64,000 nucleotides of DNA from Streptomyces lomondensis (GCF_014651035.1 NZ_BMWC01000010.1:287140-351139), one strand, 5' to 3'; shown: positions 15,657-26,124, numbered from the stretch's first letter. Notes: a model not told the origin generated them from the letters alone. Numbers and translations are program-made.

Positions 15657-17699
15657 CTACTCCGCTACGGGCAGCCGCGCCCCGTCCCGCAGGAACAGCG
15701 GGATCCGGTCCAGCGGGGCGTCGACCGTCACGGCCTGACCGCCCTCGTACGTCTCACCCGTCCACGCGTCCGTCCACGTCGCCCCCGCGGGCAGGTACGC
15801 CGTACGGGCCGTGGCGCCGGCGGTCAGCACCGGGGCGACCAGCAGGTCCGGGCCGAACAGGTAGGAGTCGTCGACCGACCAGGTCGCCTGGTCGCCGGGG
15901 AACTCCAGGAACAGCGGCCGCATCACGGGCAGGCCCTCCTCGTGCGCCTCCCGCATGACGCGCAGGACGTAGGGCTTCAGCCGCTCGCGCAGCCGCAGGT
16001 ACTTCTCCAGGACGGCCCCGGCCTCCTCGCCGTACGACCACACCTCGTTCGGGCCGCCGGTCATCTCCGGACCCAGCGGCATGCCCGGGTCGCGGAAGCC
16101 GTGCAGGCGCATCAGCGGGGACAGCGCGCCGAACTGGAACCAGCGGACCATCACCTCCCGGTACGCCGGGTCGTCCGGGTCGCCGCCGTGGAAGCCGCCG
16201 ATGTCGGTGTTCCACCACGGGATGCCCGACAGGGCCGTGTTGAGGCCGGCCGCGATCTGGCGGCGCAGGGTCGGGAAGTCCGTGCCGATGTCCCCGGACC
16301 ACAGCGCGGCGCCGTAGCGCTGGCTGCCCGCCCACGCCGAGCGGTTCAGCGTGACGACCTCGTCCTCGCCGGACGCCGTCAGGCCCTCGTAGAACGTGCG
16401 GGCGTTCTCGGCCGGGTAGATGTTGCCGACCTCCAGGCCCGGGCCCGCCCAGTAGCGCAGGTTCTCGGAGAAGCCCGGCTTCAGCTCCGGCTCGCAGGCG
16501 TCCAGCCAGAACGCGGTGATGCCGTACGGGTCGAGGTAGTTCTCCTTCACCTTCGACCACACGAACTCCCGGGCGTCGGGGTTGGTGGCGTCGTAGAAGG
16601 CCACCTGGACCGTGGAGGCGACCTCCTTGTCGGGCCAGTCGGCGTGCGCCATCGGCCCGTACTGGGTGCCGATGAAGTAGCCGCGCTGCTCCATGACCGG
16701 GTGGTTCTCGCTCAGCGGCGACACCGACGGCCAGACGCTCACCACCAGCTTGATGCCGAGCTCCGCCAGCTCGCGCACCATCGCCGCCGGGTCCGGCCAC
16801 TCCTTCGGGTCGAACTTCCACTCGCCGAGGTGCGTCCAGTGGAAGAAGTCGCAGACGATCGCCGAGATGGGCAGCCCCCGCCGCTTGTACTCCCGGGCCA
16901 CCGCCATCAGTTCGTCCTGGGTGCGGTAGCGCAGCTTGCACTGCCAGAAGCCCGCCGCCCACTCCGGCAGCATCGGCGTCCGGCCGGTCACCGCGCTGTA
17001 GCGGCGCTGGGCGCCGGCCGGGTCGCCCGCGGTGATCCAGTAGTCGATCTGCCGCGCCGAGTCGGCCACCCACCGCGTGCCGTTGTGCGCCAGCTCCACG
17101 CGGCCGATCGCCGGGTTGTTCCACAGCAGGGTGTAGCCCCGGCTGGAGGTCAGCACCGGGATGCCGACCTCGGCGTTGCGCTGGACCAGGTCCAGCACCA
17201 GGCCCTTCTGGTCGAGCCGCCCGTGCTGGTGCTGGCCGAGGCCGTACAGCTTCTCGTCGTCGTAGGCGGCGAAGCGCTGCTCCAGGCGGTGGTGGCCGTT
17301 GCCGACGGCCGTGTAGAGGCGGGAGCCGGGCCACCAGAAGTGGGCGCGGTCCTCGGCGAGGATCTCGCCGCCGTCCTCGGTGCGCAGGAAGCGGATCAGG
17401 CCCTCGGCGTTCACCTCGACGGTGAGCGCGCCGACGGTCAGCCGGCCGCTCCCGTCCTCGATCTTCACCGTGGACGGCGTCGGGGGAGCCGCGTCGAGCA
17501 GGGCACCCGGCAGCCCTTCGAGGACCGGGCCGCCGAGCCGGGCACGCACCCGGACCGCGTCCGGCCCCCACGGCTCGATCCGTACGGTCTCCTGGCGGCC
17601 GCTCCACTCCAGCGCGCCGTCCCGCTCGCGGAACGTGCCGACGGTGGGGGAGGACTGCGCCAGGCTCACCTGGGGCTGGGTTTCAGCAGGCTGGTTCAC
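15657..17699 (-). CDS. GH31 alpha-xylosidase (probable)
   Basis: Family 31 glycosidase, 680 residues from the GTG at 17699, which has AGGAG five bases upstream; a 16-codon longer frame is open but has no such site. The catalytic nucleophile Asp is in FWLDACEPE (about D400) and the acid/base Asp in LWSGDIGTDF (about D470). N-terminal and two C-terminal beta-sandwich domains flank the barrel. No signal peptide is present. GH31 covers alpha-glucosidases, alpha-galactosidases and alpha-xylosidases; the locus, and the WWNTDIGGFHGG region shared with xyloglucan alpha-xylosidases, favour removal of the alpha-1,6-xylose from imported xyloglucan oligosaccharides. It is downstream of lacI in the same direction, 103 bp apart, and probably co-transcribed. 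Confidence 0.85.
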   Translation of the reverse strand: MNQPAETQPQVSLAQSSPTVGTFRERDGALEWSGRQETVRIEPWGPDAVRVRARLGGPVLEGLPGALLDAAPPTPSTVKIEDGSGRLTVGALTVEVNAEGLIRFLRTEDGGEILAEDRAHFWWPGSRLYTAVGNGHHRLEQRFAAYDDEKLYGLGQHQHGRLDQKGLVLDLVQRNAEVGIPVLTSSRGYTLLWNNPAIGRVELAHNGTRWVADSARQIDYWITAGDPAGAQRRYSAVTGRTPMLPEWAAGFWQCKLRYRTQDELMAVAREYKRRGLPISAIVCDFFHWTHLGEWKFDPKEWPDPAAMVRELAELGIKLVVSVWPSVSPLSENHPVMEQRGYFIGTQYGPMAHADWPDKEVASTVQVAFYDATNPDAREFVWSKVKENYLDPYGITAFWLDACEPELKPGFSENLRYWAGPGLEVGNIYPAENARTFYEGLTASGEDEVVTLNRSAWAGSQRYGAALWSGDIGTDFPTLRRQIAAGLNTALSGIPWWNTDIGGFHGGDPDDPAYREVMVRWFQFGALSPLMRLHGFRDPGMPLGPEMTGGPNEVWSYGEEAGAVLEKYLRLRERLKPYVLRVMREAHEEGLPVMRPLFLEFPGDQATWSVDDSYLFGPDLLVAPVLTAGATARTAYLPAGATWTDAWTGETYEGGQAVTVDAPLDRIPLFLRDGARLPVAE

Positions 17700-17802
17700 G
17701 CGGGCTCCTGTGCTCCTGGAGGAGTGCGGACAGAGGTGTGCGGACATGGGGGCGCCCTGGGAGGAGGGCGGTGGTGAGAAACGCAGCGAGGAGGAGGGGT
17801 GC

Positions 17803-18816
17803 CTACGACCGGCTGGGCGCCGGCCCCGTGCTCGTCCGGACCGTCAGCTCGGGGGCGATCAGCACGACGTCGTCGCTGCCGCGGCCCTCCAGCTTGGCGA
17901 CCAGGTGCTCCACCGCGTGCCGGCCCATCTCCTGCGCGGGGATGGCGACCGACGTGAGCCGCACCGAGGCCTGCATCGCCACCTGGTCGGGGCAGATCGC
18001 GACCACCGACACGTCCTCCGGCACGGCCCGGCCCTGCTGCCGCAGCAGCGCGAGCAGCGGCTCGACCGCCGACTCGTTCTGCACGATGATCCCCGAGGTC
18101 CCCGGGCGTTCGTCGAGGATCCGGGCGAGCGTCACCGCCATCGCGTCGTACCCGCCCTCGCACGGCCGGTGCAGCAGCCGCACGCCCAGTTCCCGCGAGC
18201 GGGACCGGAGCCCGTCGAGGGTGCGCTCGGCGAAGCCCGTGTGCCGCTCGTAGACGGCCGGTGCCTCCCCGATGACGGCGATGTCCTGGTGGCCCTGCTT
18301 CGCCAGGTGCTCCACGCACAGCGCGCCCGTCGCCCGGAAGTCCAGATCGACGCAGGTCAGCCCGGTGGTGTCGGCGGGCAGCCCGATCAGCACGGACGGC
18401 TGGTCCGTCGCGCGCAGCAACGGCAGCCGCTCGTCGTCGAGTTCGACGTCCATCAGGATCATCCCGTCGGCGAGCCCGCTGCCCGCGACGCGGCGCACCG
18501 CGTCCGGCCCCTCCTCGCCGGTGAGCAGCAGCACGTCGTACCCGTGCGTGCGCGCGCAGGTCGCCACCGCGATGGCGATCTCCATCATCACGGGCACGTA
18601 CATGTCCGTGCGCAGCGGGACCATCAGCGCGATGATGTTCGACTTGCTGCTCGCCAGGGCGCGGGCCCCGGCGTTCGGGTGGTACCCGAGCTCGCGGATG
18701 CTCCGCTCGACCCGCTGCCGGGTGGTCGCGGAGATGGACCGCTTGCCGCTGAGGACATAGCTCACCGTGCTCGCCGAGACTCCGGCGTGCTGGGCGACCT
18801 CGGCGAGGGTGACCAT
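17803..18816 (-). CDS. LacI-family transcriptional repressor of the xyloglucan locus
   Basis: LacI/GalR regulator of 337 residues. The N-terminal helix-turn-helix is VTLAEVAQHAGVSASTVSYV, followed by the hinge helix region LGYHPNAGARALASSKS and a periplasmic-binding-protein-like ligand domain to the C-terminus. The ATG at 18816 is chosen because GGAG lies seven bases upstream; an earlier TTG would overlap that site. Two operators, one perfect and one nearly so, lie 20 and 108 bp upstream, so it most likely represses itself and GH31 as well as the GH3 gene and the transporter operon. The inducer is expected to be a xyloglucan-derived oligosaccharide or sugar; this is inference from the target genes. 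Confidence 0.9.
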   Translation of the reverse strand: MVTLAEVAQHAGVSASTVSYVLSGKRSISATTRQRVERSIRELGYHPNAGARALASSKSNIIALMVPLRTDMYVPVMMEIAIAVATCARTHGYDVLLLTGEEGPDAVRRVAGSGLADGMILMDVELDDERLPLLRATDQPSVLIGLPADTTGLTCVDLDFRATGALCVEHLAKQGHQDIAVIGEAPAVYERHTGFAERTLDGLRSRSRELGVRLLHRPCEGGYDAMAVTLARILDERPGTSGIIVQNESAVEPLLALLRQQGRAVPEDVSVVAICPDQVAMQASVRLTSVAIPAQEMGRHAVEHLVAKLEGRGSDDVVLIAPELTVRTSTGPAPSRS

Positions 18817-18835
18817 CCAGCTCTCCAAGCTTTAG

Positions 18836-18848
18836 TGAAGCGCTTCGA
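18836..18848. promoter_or_regulatory. LacI-type operator, proximal to lacI (imperfect)
   Basis: TGAAGCGCTTCGA, with the intact 10-bp core GAAGCGCTTC (18837-18846), 20 bp before the lacI start codon. It differs from the perfect sites only in the left flank. Confidence 0.75.
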
Positions 18849-18923
18849 CAGCGCGCAGTGCTGATAACGGCGAGTGAGGGTGGTTCGACAGTAGCTCCAG
18901 CGGTCGTGGGTGTCCATAGGTTG

Positions 18924-18937
18924 TCGAAGCGCTTCGA
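18924..18937. promoter_or_regulatory. LacI-type operator, distal to lacI
   Basis: Third perfect copy of TCGAAGCGCTTCGA, 108 bp upstream of lacI. The two sites here are 88 bp apart centre to centre, roughly eight helical turns, so DNA looping between them is possible. Confidence 0.82.
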
Positions 18938-18975
18938 TACCGAATTCCCAGGGCGGCGGCCGGACTCCTGGGAGG

Positions 18976-18990
18976 CACCTCGATGCAACA
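18976..18990. repeat. 15-bp element shared with the GH3 upstream region (copy 2)
   Basis: CACCTCGATGCAACA, identical to 3108-3122 and placed likewise upstream of a perfect operator relative to the leftward gene. The surrounding sequence is not conserved, which argues against a simple duplication. Confidence 0.5.
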
Positions 18991-19152
18991 CCGTCGTCAG
19001 GCGCGCGACAAGTACTGCGCGCGCTCCGCCCCCTTCGGCTGAACGGACGCGCGAGGACTGGTGGGACCGTCCGGTTTCGGGTACCAACGATCCAGTAGCA
19101 CTGGTCGGTAACGTACGGTCCTCAACATCCTAGATGCGGCGAGGTGCCCCTC

Positions 19153-21090
19153 ATGTCCGCTTCCACCCCCTCTTCTCGTCCCGCCGTCACCGAGCGGGAG
19201 GCCCGCGAGGTGGCGGAGGCCGCCCGGGAACAGCACTGGCGCAAGCCCAGCTTCGCCAAGGAGCTGTTCCTCGGCCGCTTCCGGCTCGACCTCATCCACC
19301 CCCACCCCCTCCCGGCCGACGACGCCGCCGAGCGCGGCGAGGAGTTCCTCGCCAAGCTCCGCGACTTCGTCGAGACGAAGGTCGACGCGGCCCGCATCGA
19401 GCGCGAGGCCCGGATCCCCGACGAGGTGATCGACGGCCTGAAGGAGCTCGGCGCCTTCGGCATGAAGATCGACACCAAGTACGGCGGCCTCGGCCTCACG
19501 CAGGTGTACTACAACAAGGCGCTCTCCCTGGCCGGCTCCGCCAGCCCGGCGATCGGCGTGCTGCTCTCCGCGCACCAGTCGATCGGCGTGCCCCAGCCCC
19601 TGAAGCTGTTCGGCACCCAGGAGCAGAAGGAGCGCTTCCTGCCGCGCTGCGCCCGCACGGACATCAGCGCCTTCCTGCTCACCGAGCCCGACGTCGGCTC
19701 CGACCCGGCCCGCCTCGCCGCCACGGCCGTGCCGGACGGGGACGACTACGTCCTCGACGGCGTGAAGCTGTGGACCACCAACGGCGTGGTCGCCGACCTG
19801 CTGGTCGTCATGGCCCGGGTGCCGAGGAGCGAGGGCCACAAGGGCGGCATCACGGCCTTCGTCGTGGAGACCAACTCGCCCGGCGTCACCGTCGAGAACC
19901 GCAACGCCTTCATGGGCCTGCGGGGCATCGAGAACGGCGTCACCCGCTTCCACCAGGTCCGCGTCCCGGCCGCCAACCGCGTCGGCGAGGAGGGCCAGGG
20001 CCTGAAGATCGCCCTGACCACGCTCAACACCGGGCGGCTCTCCCTGCCCGCGTCCTGCGTCGCGGCCGGCAAGTGGTGCCTGAAGATCGCCCGGGAGTGG
20101 TCGGCGGCCCGCGAGCAGTGGGGCAAGCCCATCGCGCACCACGAGGCGGTCGGCTCCAAGATCTCCTTCATCGCGGCCACCACCTTCGCCCTGGAGGCCG
20201 TGACGGACCTCGCCTCGCAGATGGCCGACGAGGACCGCAACGACATCCGCATCGAAGGCGCCCTCGCCAAGCTGTACGCCTCCGAGATGGCCTGGCTGAT
20301 GGCCGACGAGCTCGTCCAGATCCGCGGCGGCCGCGGCTTCGAGACGGCCGAGTCCCTGCGGGCCCGCGGCGAGCGCGGCGTCCCCGCCGAGCAGGTGCTG
20401 CGAGACCTGCGCATCAACCGCATCTTCGAGGGCTCGACGGAGATCATGCATCTCCTCATCGCCCGCGAGGCCGTCGACGCCCACCTCTCGGTCGCCGGCG
20501 ACCTCATCGACCCCGAGAAGTCCCTCGGCGACAAGGCGAAGGCGGGCGCGAACGCGGGCGTCTTCTACGCCAAGTGGCTCCCCAAACTGGTCGCGGGCTC
20601 GGGCCAGCTGCCCACCTCCTACAGCGAGTTCAAGCGCGAGGTGGACCTCTCCGGGCACCTGCGCTACGTCGAGCGCACCTCCCGCAAGCTCGCCCGCTCC
20701 ACGTTCTACGCCATGTCCCGCTGGCAGGGCCGGATGGAGTCCAAGCAGGGCTTCCTCGGCCGGATCGTCGACATCGGCGCCGAGCTGTTCGCCATGAGCG
20801 CGGCCTGCGTCCGGGCGGAACTGCTGCGCAGCCAGGGCGACCACGGCCGCGAGGCCTACCAGCTCGCCGACGTCTTCTGCCGCCAGTCCCGGATCCGCAT
20901 CGAGGAGCTCTTCACCCGCCTGTGGACCAACACCGACGACCTCGACCGCAAGGTCGTCAAGGGCGTCCTGTCGGGCACGTACGAGTGGCTGGAGCGCGGC
21001 ATCGTCGACCCGTCGGGCGAGGGCCCGTGGATCGCGGACGCGACACCGGGACCGTCCCAGAAGGAGAACGTCCACCGGCCGATCCGGTAA
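19153..21090 (+). CDS. Acyl-CoA dehydrogenase, long (VLCAD-like) form
   Basis: FAD-dependent acyl-CoA dehydrogenase of 645 residues, catalysing the first, alpha-beta desaturation step of fatty-acid oxidation. The family core spans roughly residues 55-425, with the FAD/substrate segment AFLLTEPDVGSDPA and the stretch RIFEGSTEIMH that carries the catalytic base region. An extra C-terminal helical domain of about 200 residues makes it resemble very-long-chain acyl-CoA dehydrogenases. The ATG at 19153 has GAGG eight bases upstream. It is divergent from lacI and followed by dxr after 95 bp. Nothing links it to sugar use. Confidence 0.88.
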   Translation: MSASTPSSRPAVTEREAREVAEAAREQHWRKPSFAKELFLGRFRLDLIHPHPLPADDAAERGEEFLAKLRDFVETKVDAARIEREARIPDEVIDGLKELGAFGMKIDTKYGGLGLTQVYYNKALSLAGSASPAIGVLLSAHQSIGVPQPLKLFGTQEQKERFLPRCARTDISAFLLTEPDVGSDPARLAATAVPDGDDYVLDGVKLWTTNGVVADLLVVMARVPRSEGHKGGITAFVVETNSPGVTVENRNAFMGLRGIENGVTRFHQVRVPAANRVGEEGQGLKIALTTLNTGRLSLPASCVAAGKWCLKIAREWSAAREQWGKPIAHHEAVGSKISFIAATTFALEAVTDLASQMADEDRNDIRIEGALAKLYASEMAWLMADELVQIRGGRGFETAESLRARGERGVPAEQVLRDLRINRIFEGSTEIMHLLIAREAVDAHLSVAGDLIDPEKSLGDKAKAGANAGVFYAKWLPKLVAGSGQLPTSYSEFKREVDLSGHLRYVERTSRKLARSTFYAMSRWQGRMESKQGFLGRIVDIGAELFAMSAACVRAELLRSQGDHGREAYQLADVFCRQSRIRIEELFTRLWTNTDDLDRKVVKGVLSGTYEWLERGIVDPSGEGPWIADATPGPSQKENVHRPIR

Positions 21091-21185
21091 CCCGGCCCTC
21101 GTGGGGGCGCGAGCCGGTGCGGCGCGCGCCCCCAGGAGAGGGACGCGCTGTCCTCACACACGGTGCTTACGGCAACAATGGAGGA

Positions 21186-22442
21186 ATGAGCGACAGTCCA
21201 GCCCCCCTCGCCGACCCGCACCTGGTGTACGACCCCGTAGCGGGCGACGGCCCGAAGGACGTGGTGATCCTCGGCTCCACCGGGTCCATCGGCACCCAGG
21301 CCATCGACCTCGTGCTGCGCAACCCCGACCGGTTCCGGGTCACCGGCCTCTCGGCCAACGGCGGCCGGGTCGCCCTCCTCGCCGAGCAGGCCTACCGGCT
21401 GCGGGTCCGCACGGTCGCGGTCGCCCGCGAGGACGTCGTACCGGCCCTGCGCGAGGCGCTCACCGCGCAGTACGGCACGGGCGAGCCGCTCCCCGAGATC
21501 CTCGCCGGCCCGGACGCGGCCACCCAGGTCGCGGCGTCCGACTGCCACACCGTCCTGAACGGCATCACCGGCTCCATCGGACTCGCCCCGACCCTGGCCG
21601 CCCTGGAGGCGGGCCGCACCCTCGCGCTCGCCAACAAGGAGTCGCTCATCGTGGGCGGCCCGCTGGTCAAGGCCCTCGCCAAGCCCGGGCAGATCATCCC
21701 GGTCGACTCCGAGCACGCCGCCCTCTTCCAGGCCCTGGCCGCCGGCACCCGCGCCGACGTCCGCAAGCTGGTCGTCACCGCCTCCGGCGGCCCCTTCCGC
21801 GGCCGCACCAAGGCCGAGCTGGCGAGCGTCACCGTCGAGGACGCCCTCGCGCACCCCACCTGGGCCATGGGCCCGGTCATCACGATCAACTCCGCGACCC
21901 TCGTCAACAAGGGCCTGGAGGTCATCGAGGCGCACCTCCTCTACGACATTCCCTTCGACCGCATTGAGGTGGTCGTGCATCCCCAGTCGTATGTCCACTC
22001 GATGGTTGAGTTCACGGATGGATCGACACTGGCCCAGGCGACCCCGCCCGACATGCGCGGGCCCATCGCCATCGGCCTCGGCTGGCCCGAGCGCGTCCCC
22101 GACGCGGCGCCCACCTTCGACTGGAGCAAGGCCTCGACCTGGGAGTTCTTCCCGCTCGACAACGAGGCCTTCCCGTCGGTGAACCTGGCGCGGCACGTCG
22201 GCGAGCTCGCGGGCACCGCCCCGGCGGTGTTCAATGCGGCCAACGAGGAGTGCGTGGAGGCGTTCCGCCAGGGCGCACTGCCCTTCAACGGGATCATGGA
22301 GACCGTCACGCGGGTCGTCGAGGAGCACGGCACCCCGCGTACGGGAACCTCACTCACCGTGTCGGACGTCCTCGAAGCGGAGACCTGGGCGCGGACCCGG
22401 GCCCGGCAACTGGCGGCACAGACGGCGGAGGCCCGTGCATGA
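21186..22442 (+). CDS. dxr: 1-deoxy-D-xylulose 5-phosphate reductoisomerase
   Basis: Dxr (IspC), 418 residues, the NADPH-dependent second enzyme of the MEP isoprenoid pathway, converting DXP to 2-C-methyl-erythritol 4-phosphate. The N-terminal Rossmann motif is VILGSTGSIGTQA. The metal and substrate segment is IIPVDSEHAALFQ, and the catalytic-loop region SATLVNKGLEVIEAH follows. The ATG at 21186 is preceded very closely by GGAGG. It overlaps the next gene, rseP, by ATGA, and ispG follows: an isoprenoid/protease operon common in actinobacteria. Confidence 0.96.
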   Translation: MSDSPAPLADPHLVYDPVAGDGPKDVVILGSTGSIGTQAIDLVLRNPDRFRVTGLSANGGRVALLAEQAYRLRVRTVAVAREDVVPALREALTAQYGTGEPLPEILAGPDAATQVAASDCHTVLNGITGSIGLAPTLAALEAGRTLALANKESLIVGGPLVKALAKPGQIIPVDSEHAALFQALAAGTRADVRKLVVTASGGPFRGRTKAELASVTVEDALAHPTWAMGPVITINSATLVNKGLEVIEAHLLYDIPFDRIEVVVHPQSYVHSMVEFTDGSTLAQATPPDMRGPIAIGLGWPERVPDAAPTFDWSKASTWEFFPLDNEAFPSVNLARHVGELAGTAPAVFNAANEECVEAFRQGALPFNGIMETVTRVVEEHGTPRTGTSLTVSDVLEAETWARTRARQLAAQTAEARA

Positions 22443-23743
22443 CGACCCTGATGTTCATCCTCGGCATAGGTCTCTTCGTGGTCGGCCTGCTGTTCTCGAT
22501 CGCGTGGCACGAGCTGGGGCACCTGTCCACCGCCAAGCTGTTCGGCATCCGCGTGCCGCAGTACATGGTCGGCTTCGGCCCGACGCTCTTCTCGCGCAGG
22601 AAGGGCGAGACCGAGTACGGCATCAAGGCCATCCCGTTCGGCGGCTACATCCGCATGATCGGCATGTTCCCGCCCGGCCCCGACGGCCGCCTGGAGGCCC
22701 GCTCCACCTCCCCGTGGCGCGGCATGATCGAGGACGCCCGCACCGCCGCGTACGAGGAGCTCCGGCCGGGCGACGAGAACCGCATGTTCTACACGCGCGC
22801 CCCCTGGAAGCGCGTGATCGTGATGTTCGCGGGCCCCTTCATGAACCTGGTCCTGGCGGTGGTGCTGTTCCTCACCGTCCTCATGGGCTTCGGCATCACC
22901 CAGCAGACCACCGCGGTCAGTTCGGTCTCCCAGTGCGTCATCGCGCAGAGCGAGAACCGCGACAAGTGCGAGAAGGGCGACCCGGCCTCCCCGGCCGCCG
23001 CGGCCGGACTCAAGGCGGGCGACCGGATCGTCTCCTTCGACGGCGTGAAGACGGACGACTGGAACCAGCTGTCCGACCTCATCCGCTCCGCCCCCGGCAA
23101 GGAGGTGCCGATCGTCGTCGATCGCAAGGGCCAGGACGTCACCCTGCACGCGAAGATCGCCACCAACCAGGTCGCCAAGAAGGACTCGAGCGGCCAGATC
23201 GTCGAGGGCCAGTACGTCCAGGCCGGCTTCCTCGGCTTCAGCGCCGCCACGGGCGTGGTCAAGCAGGACTTCGGCGAGTCCGTGACCTGGATGGGCGACC
23301 GCATCGGCGAGGCCGTCGACTCCCTCGCCGCCCTCCCCGGCAAGGTCCCGGCCCTGTGGAACGCGGCCTTCGACGGCGCCCCGCGTGAGGCCGACTCCCC
23401 GATGGGCGTGGTCGGTGCGGCCCGCGTCGGCGGCGAGATCTTCACGCTCGACATCCCGCCCACCCAGCAGCTGGCCATGGCCCTCATGCTGGTCGCCGGC
23501 TTCAACCTCTCCCTGTTCCTGTTCAACATGCTCCCGCTGCTGCCACTCGACGGCGGCCACATCGCGGGCGCCCTGTGGGAGTCCCTGCGCCGCAACACGG
23601 CCAAGGTGCTGCGCCGGCCCGACCCCGGCCCCTTCGACGTGGCGAAGCTCATGCCGGTCGCCTACGTGGTCGCGGGCATCTTCATCTGCTTCACGATCCT
23701 CGTGCTGATCGCGGACGTGGTTAACCCGGTGAGAATCTCGTAG
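22439..23743 (+). CDS. rseP: RIP metalloprotease RseP/Rip1-like (site-2 protease)
   Basis: Integral-membrane zinc protease of 434 residues that cuts substrates within the membrane, in other bacteria anti-sigma factors and signal-peptide remnants. The first transmembrane helix carries the zinc motif HELGH (residues about 24-28), and the C-terminal helix the second motif NMLPLLPLDGGH with the third zinc ligand. A PDZ domain lies between (around residues 165-260), with PASPAAAAGLKAGDRIVSFDG. Four membrane helices are evident. The start overlaps the dxr stop by 4 bp. The mycobacterial homologue Rip1 sits in the same dxr-rip-ispG order (established). Confidence 0.93.
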   Translation: MTTLMFILGIGLFVVGLLFSIAWHELGHLSTAKLFGIRVPQYMVGFGPTLFSRRKGETEYGIKAIPFGGYIRMIGMFPPGPDGRLEARSTSPWRGMIEDARTAAYEELRPGDENRMFYTRAPWKRVIVMFAGPFMNLVLAVVLFLTVLMGFGITQQTTAVSSVSQCVIAQSENRDKCEKGDPASPAAAAGLKAGDRIVSFDGVKTDDWNQLSDLIRSAPGKEVPIVVDRKGQDVTLHAKIATNQVAKKDSSGQIVEGQYVQAGFLGFSAATGVVKQDFGESVTWMGDRIGEAVDSLAALPGKVPALWNAAFDGAPREADSPMGVVGAARVGGEIFTLDIPPTQQLAMALMLVAGFNLSLFLFNMLPLLPLDGGHIAGALWESLRRNTAKVLRRPDPGPFDVAKLMPVAYVVAGIFICFTILVLIADVVNPVRIS

Positions 23744-23911
23744 TCATACGGAGTTCGCGGCGGCCCGGCAGGCTTTCCGCCGGGCCGCCTCCCATCGGGT
23801 GTCACCGCGGGTGGGATGTGCCCCCGCCCGTGCCTGTGCCGTAATCTCGAAGCTCGGAGCCCGCTGCTCACGGGACCGGACCTTGATCCACGACTTGGGG
23901 TTGCACAGCAG

Positions 23912-25069
<1,158 letters not shown>

Positions 25070-25103
25070 GCCTTTCCACGTCGTCGGCGGGATCGCGCTT
25101 TTG

Positions 25104-25132
25104 GGGGCGCGGGGAACTGCGCGACAGGCCAC
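25104..25132 (+). repeat. Dispersed intergenic repeat, copy 2
   Basis: GGGGCGCGGGGAACTGCGCG followed by ACAGGCCAC, 35 bp after the ispG stop. It differs from the other two copies by one base and lies in the opposite orientation. About 100 bp further on, TATAGT at 25200-25205 could be the -10 of the next gene. Confidence 0.75.
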
Positions 25133-25245
25133 AACGGACCCGCAGCCGCCCGGCAACGAGAACCCCGGGCTCCGAGGCGCCCCGCCCGGGCAGCGCAGCT
25201 ATAGTGCGGGGAATCAGCCGACCCCAGTGTGTGAGGCCCCGCCAC

Positions 25246-26094
25246 GTGTTGACGCAGACCACCTCACGGGTCCTCGAACCGAGCGACCTGGACGCCGCGC
25301 TCGCCGTACTCGACCGCGAGCCGGTCGCGAACGCCTTCGTGACGTCCCGGGTGCAGATCGCCGGTCTCGACCCGTGGCGGCTCGGCGGCGAGATGTGGGG
25401 CTGGTACGAGGACGGCATGCTGACGTCCCTGTGCTACGCGGGCGCCAACCTCGTCCCGATCTGCGCCGGCCCGCGCGCCGTCCGGGCCTTCGCCGACCGT
25501 GCCCGCCGGGCCGGCCGCCGCTGCTCCTCCATCGTCGGCCCCGCCGGAGCCACCTCCGACCTGTGGCGACTGCTGGAACCGCACTGGGGCCCGGCCCGCG
25601 AGGTCCGCCGCCACCAGCCGCTCATGGTCGCCGACAGGCTGCCGGCCGGCATCGCCCCGGACCCCTACGTCCGCCGCGTCCGCAAGGACGAGATGGAGAC
25701 GATCATGCCGGCGTGCGTGGCGATGTTCACCGAGGAGGTCGGCGTCTCCCCGCTGGCCGGCGACGGCGGCCTGCTCTACCAGGCCCGCGTCGCCGAACTC
25801 GTCGGCTCCGGCCGCGCCTTCGCCCGCTTCGACGCCGAGGGCAAGGTCGTCTTCAAGGCCGAGATCGGCGCCGCGACGGACCGCGCCTGCCAGATCCAGG
25901 GCGTGTGGGTGGCCCCCGAATACCGGGGGACCGGCTTGGCGGCCCCCGGCATGGTGGCCGTACTGCGCTACGCCCTGGCCGACGTGGCCCCGGTGGCCAG
26001 CCTCTATGTGAACGACTTCAACACGGCGGCCAGGAGGACGTACCAGCGAGTGGGCTTCCAGGAGGTCGGCGCCTTCATGAGCGTGCTGTTCTGA
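25246..26094 (+). CDS. GNAT acetyltransferase with N-terminal DUF4081 domain
   Basis: Protein of 282 residues with two parts: an N-terminal DUF4081-type domain (about 1-130; PVANAFVTSRVQIAG, GAMWGWY-like EMWGWYEDG) and a C-terminal GNAT fold. The acetyl-CoA-binding motif A is QIQGVWVAPEYRGTGLA, and YVNDFNTAARRTYQRVGF is the typical last helix. The GTG at 25246 is chosen for GAGG nine bases before it. The substrate is unknown. The gene follows ispG after the dispersed repeat and a TATAGT-like -10 element. Confidence 0.8.
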   Translation: MLTQTTSRVLEPSDLDAALAVLDREPVANAFVTSRVQIAGLDPWRLGGEMWGWYEDGMLTSLCYAGANLVPICAGPRAVRAFADRARRAGRRCSSIVGPAGATSDLWRLLEPHWGPAREVRRHQPLMVADRLPAGIAPDPYVRRVRKDEMETIMPACVAMFTEEVGVSPLAGDGGLLYQARVAELVGSGRAFARFDAEGKVVFKAEIGAATDRACQIQGVWVAPEYRGTGLAAPGMVAVLRYALADVAPVASLYVNDFNTAARRTYQRVGFQEVGAFMSVLF

Positions 26095-26124
26095 CAACGC
26101 AAACGCCCCTGTAGGCTCCCCGCC

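Larger units (their letters stand above)
18817..19152. promoter_or_regulatory. Divergent region between lacI and the acyl-CoA dehydrogenase
   Basis: This 336-bp stretch has no credible gene. It contains the two lacI operators and the shared 15-bp element on its left half. The right half should hold the acyl-CoA dehydrogenase promoter, but no convincing -35/-10 pair could be singled out. Confidence 0.5.
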
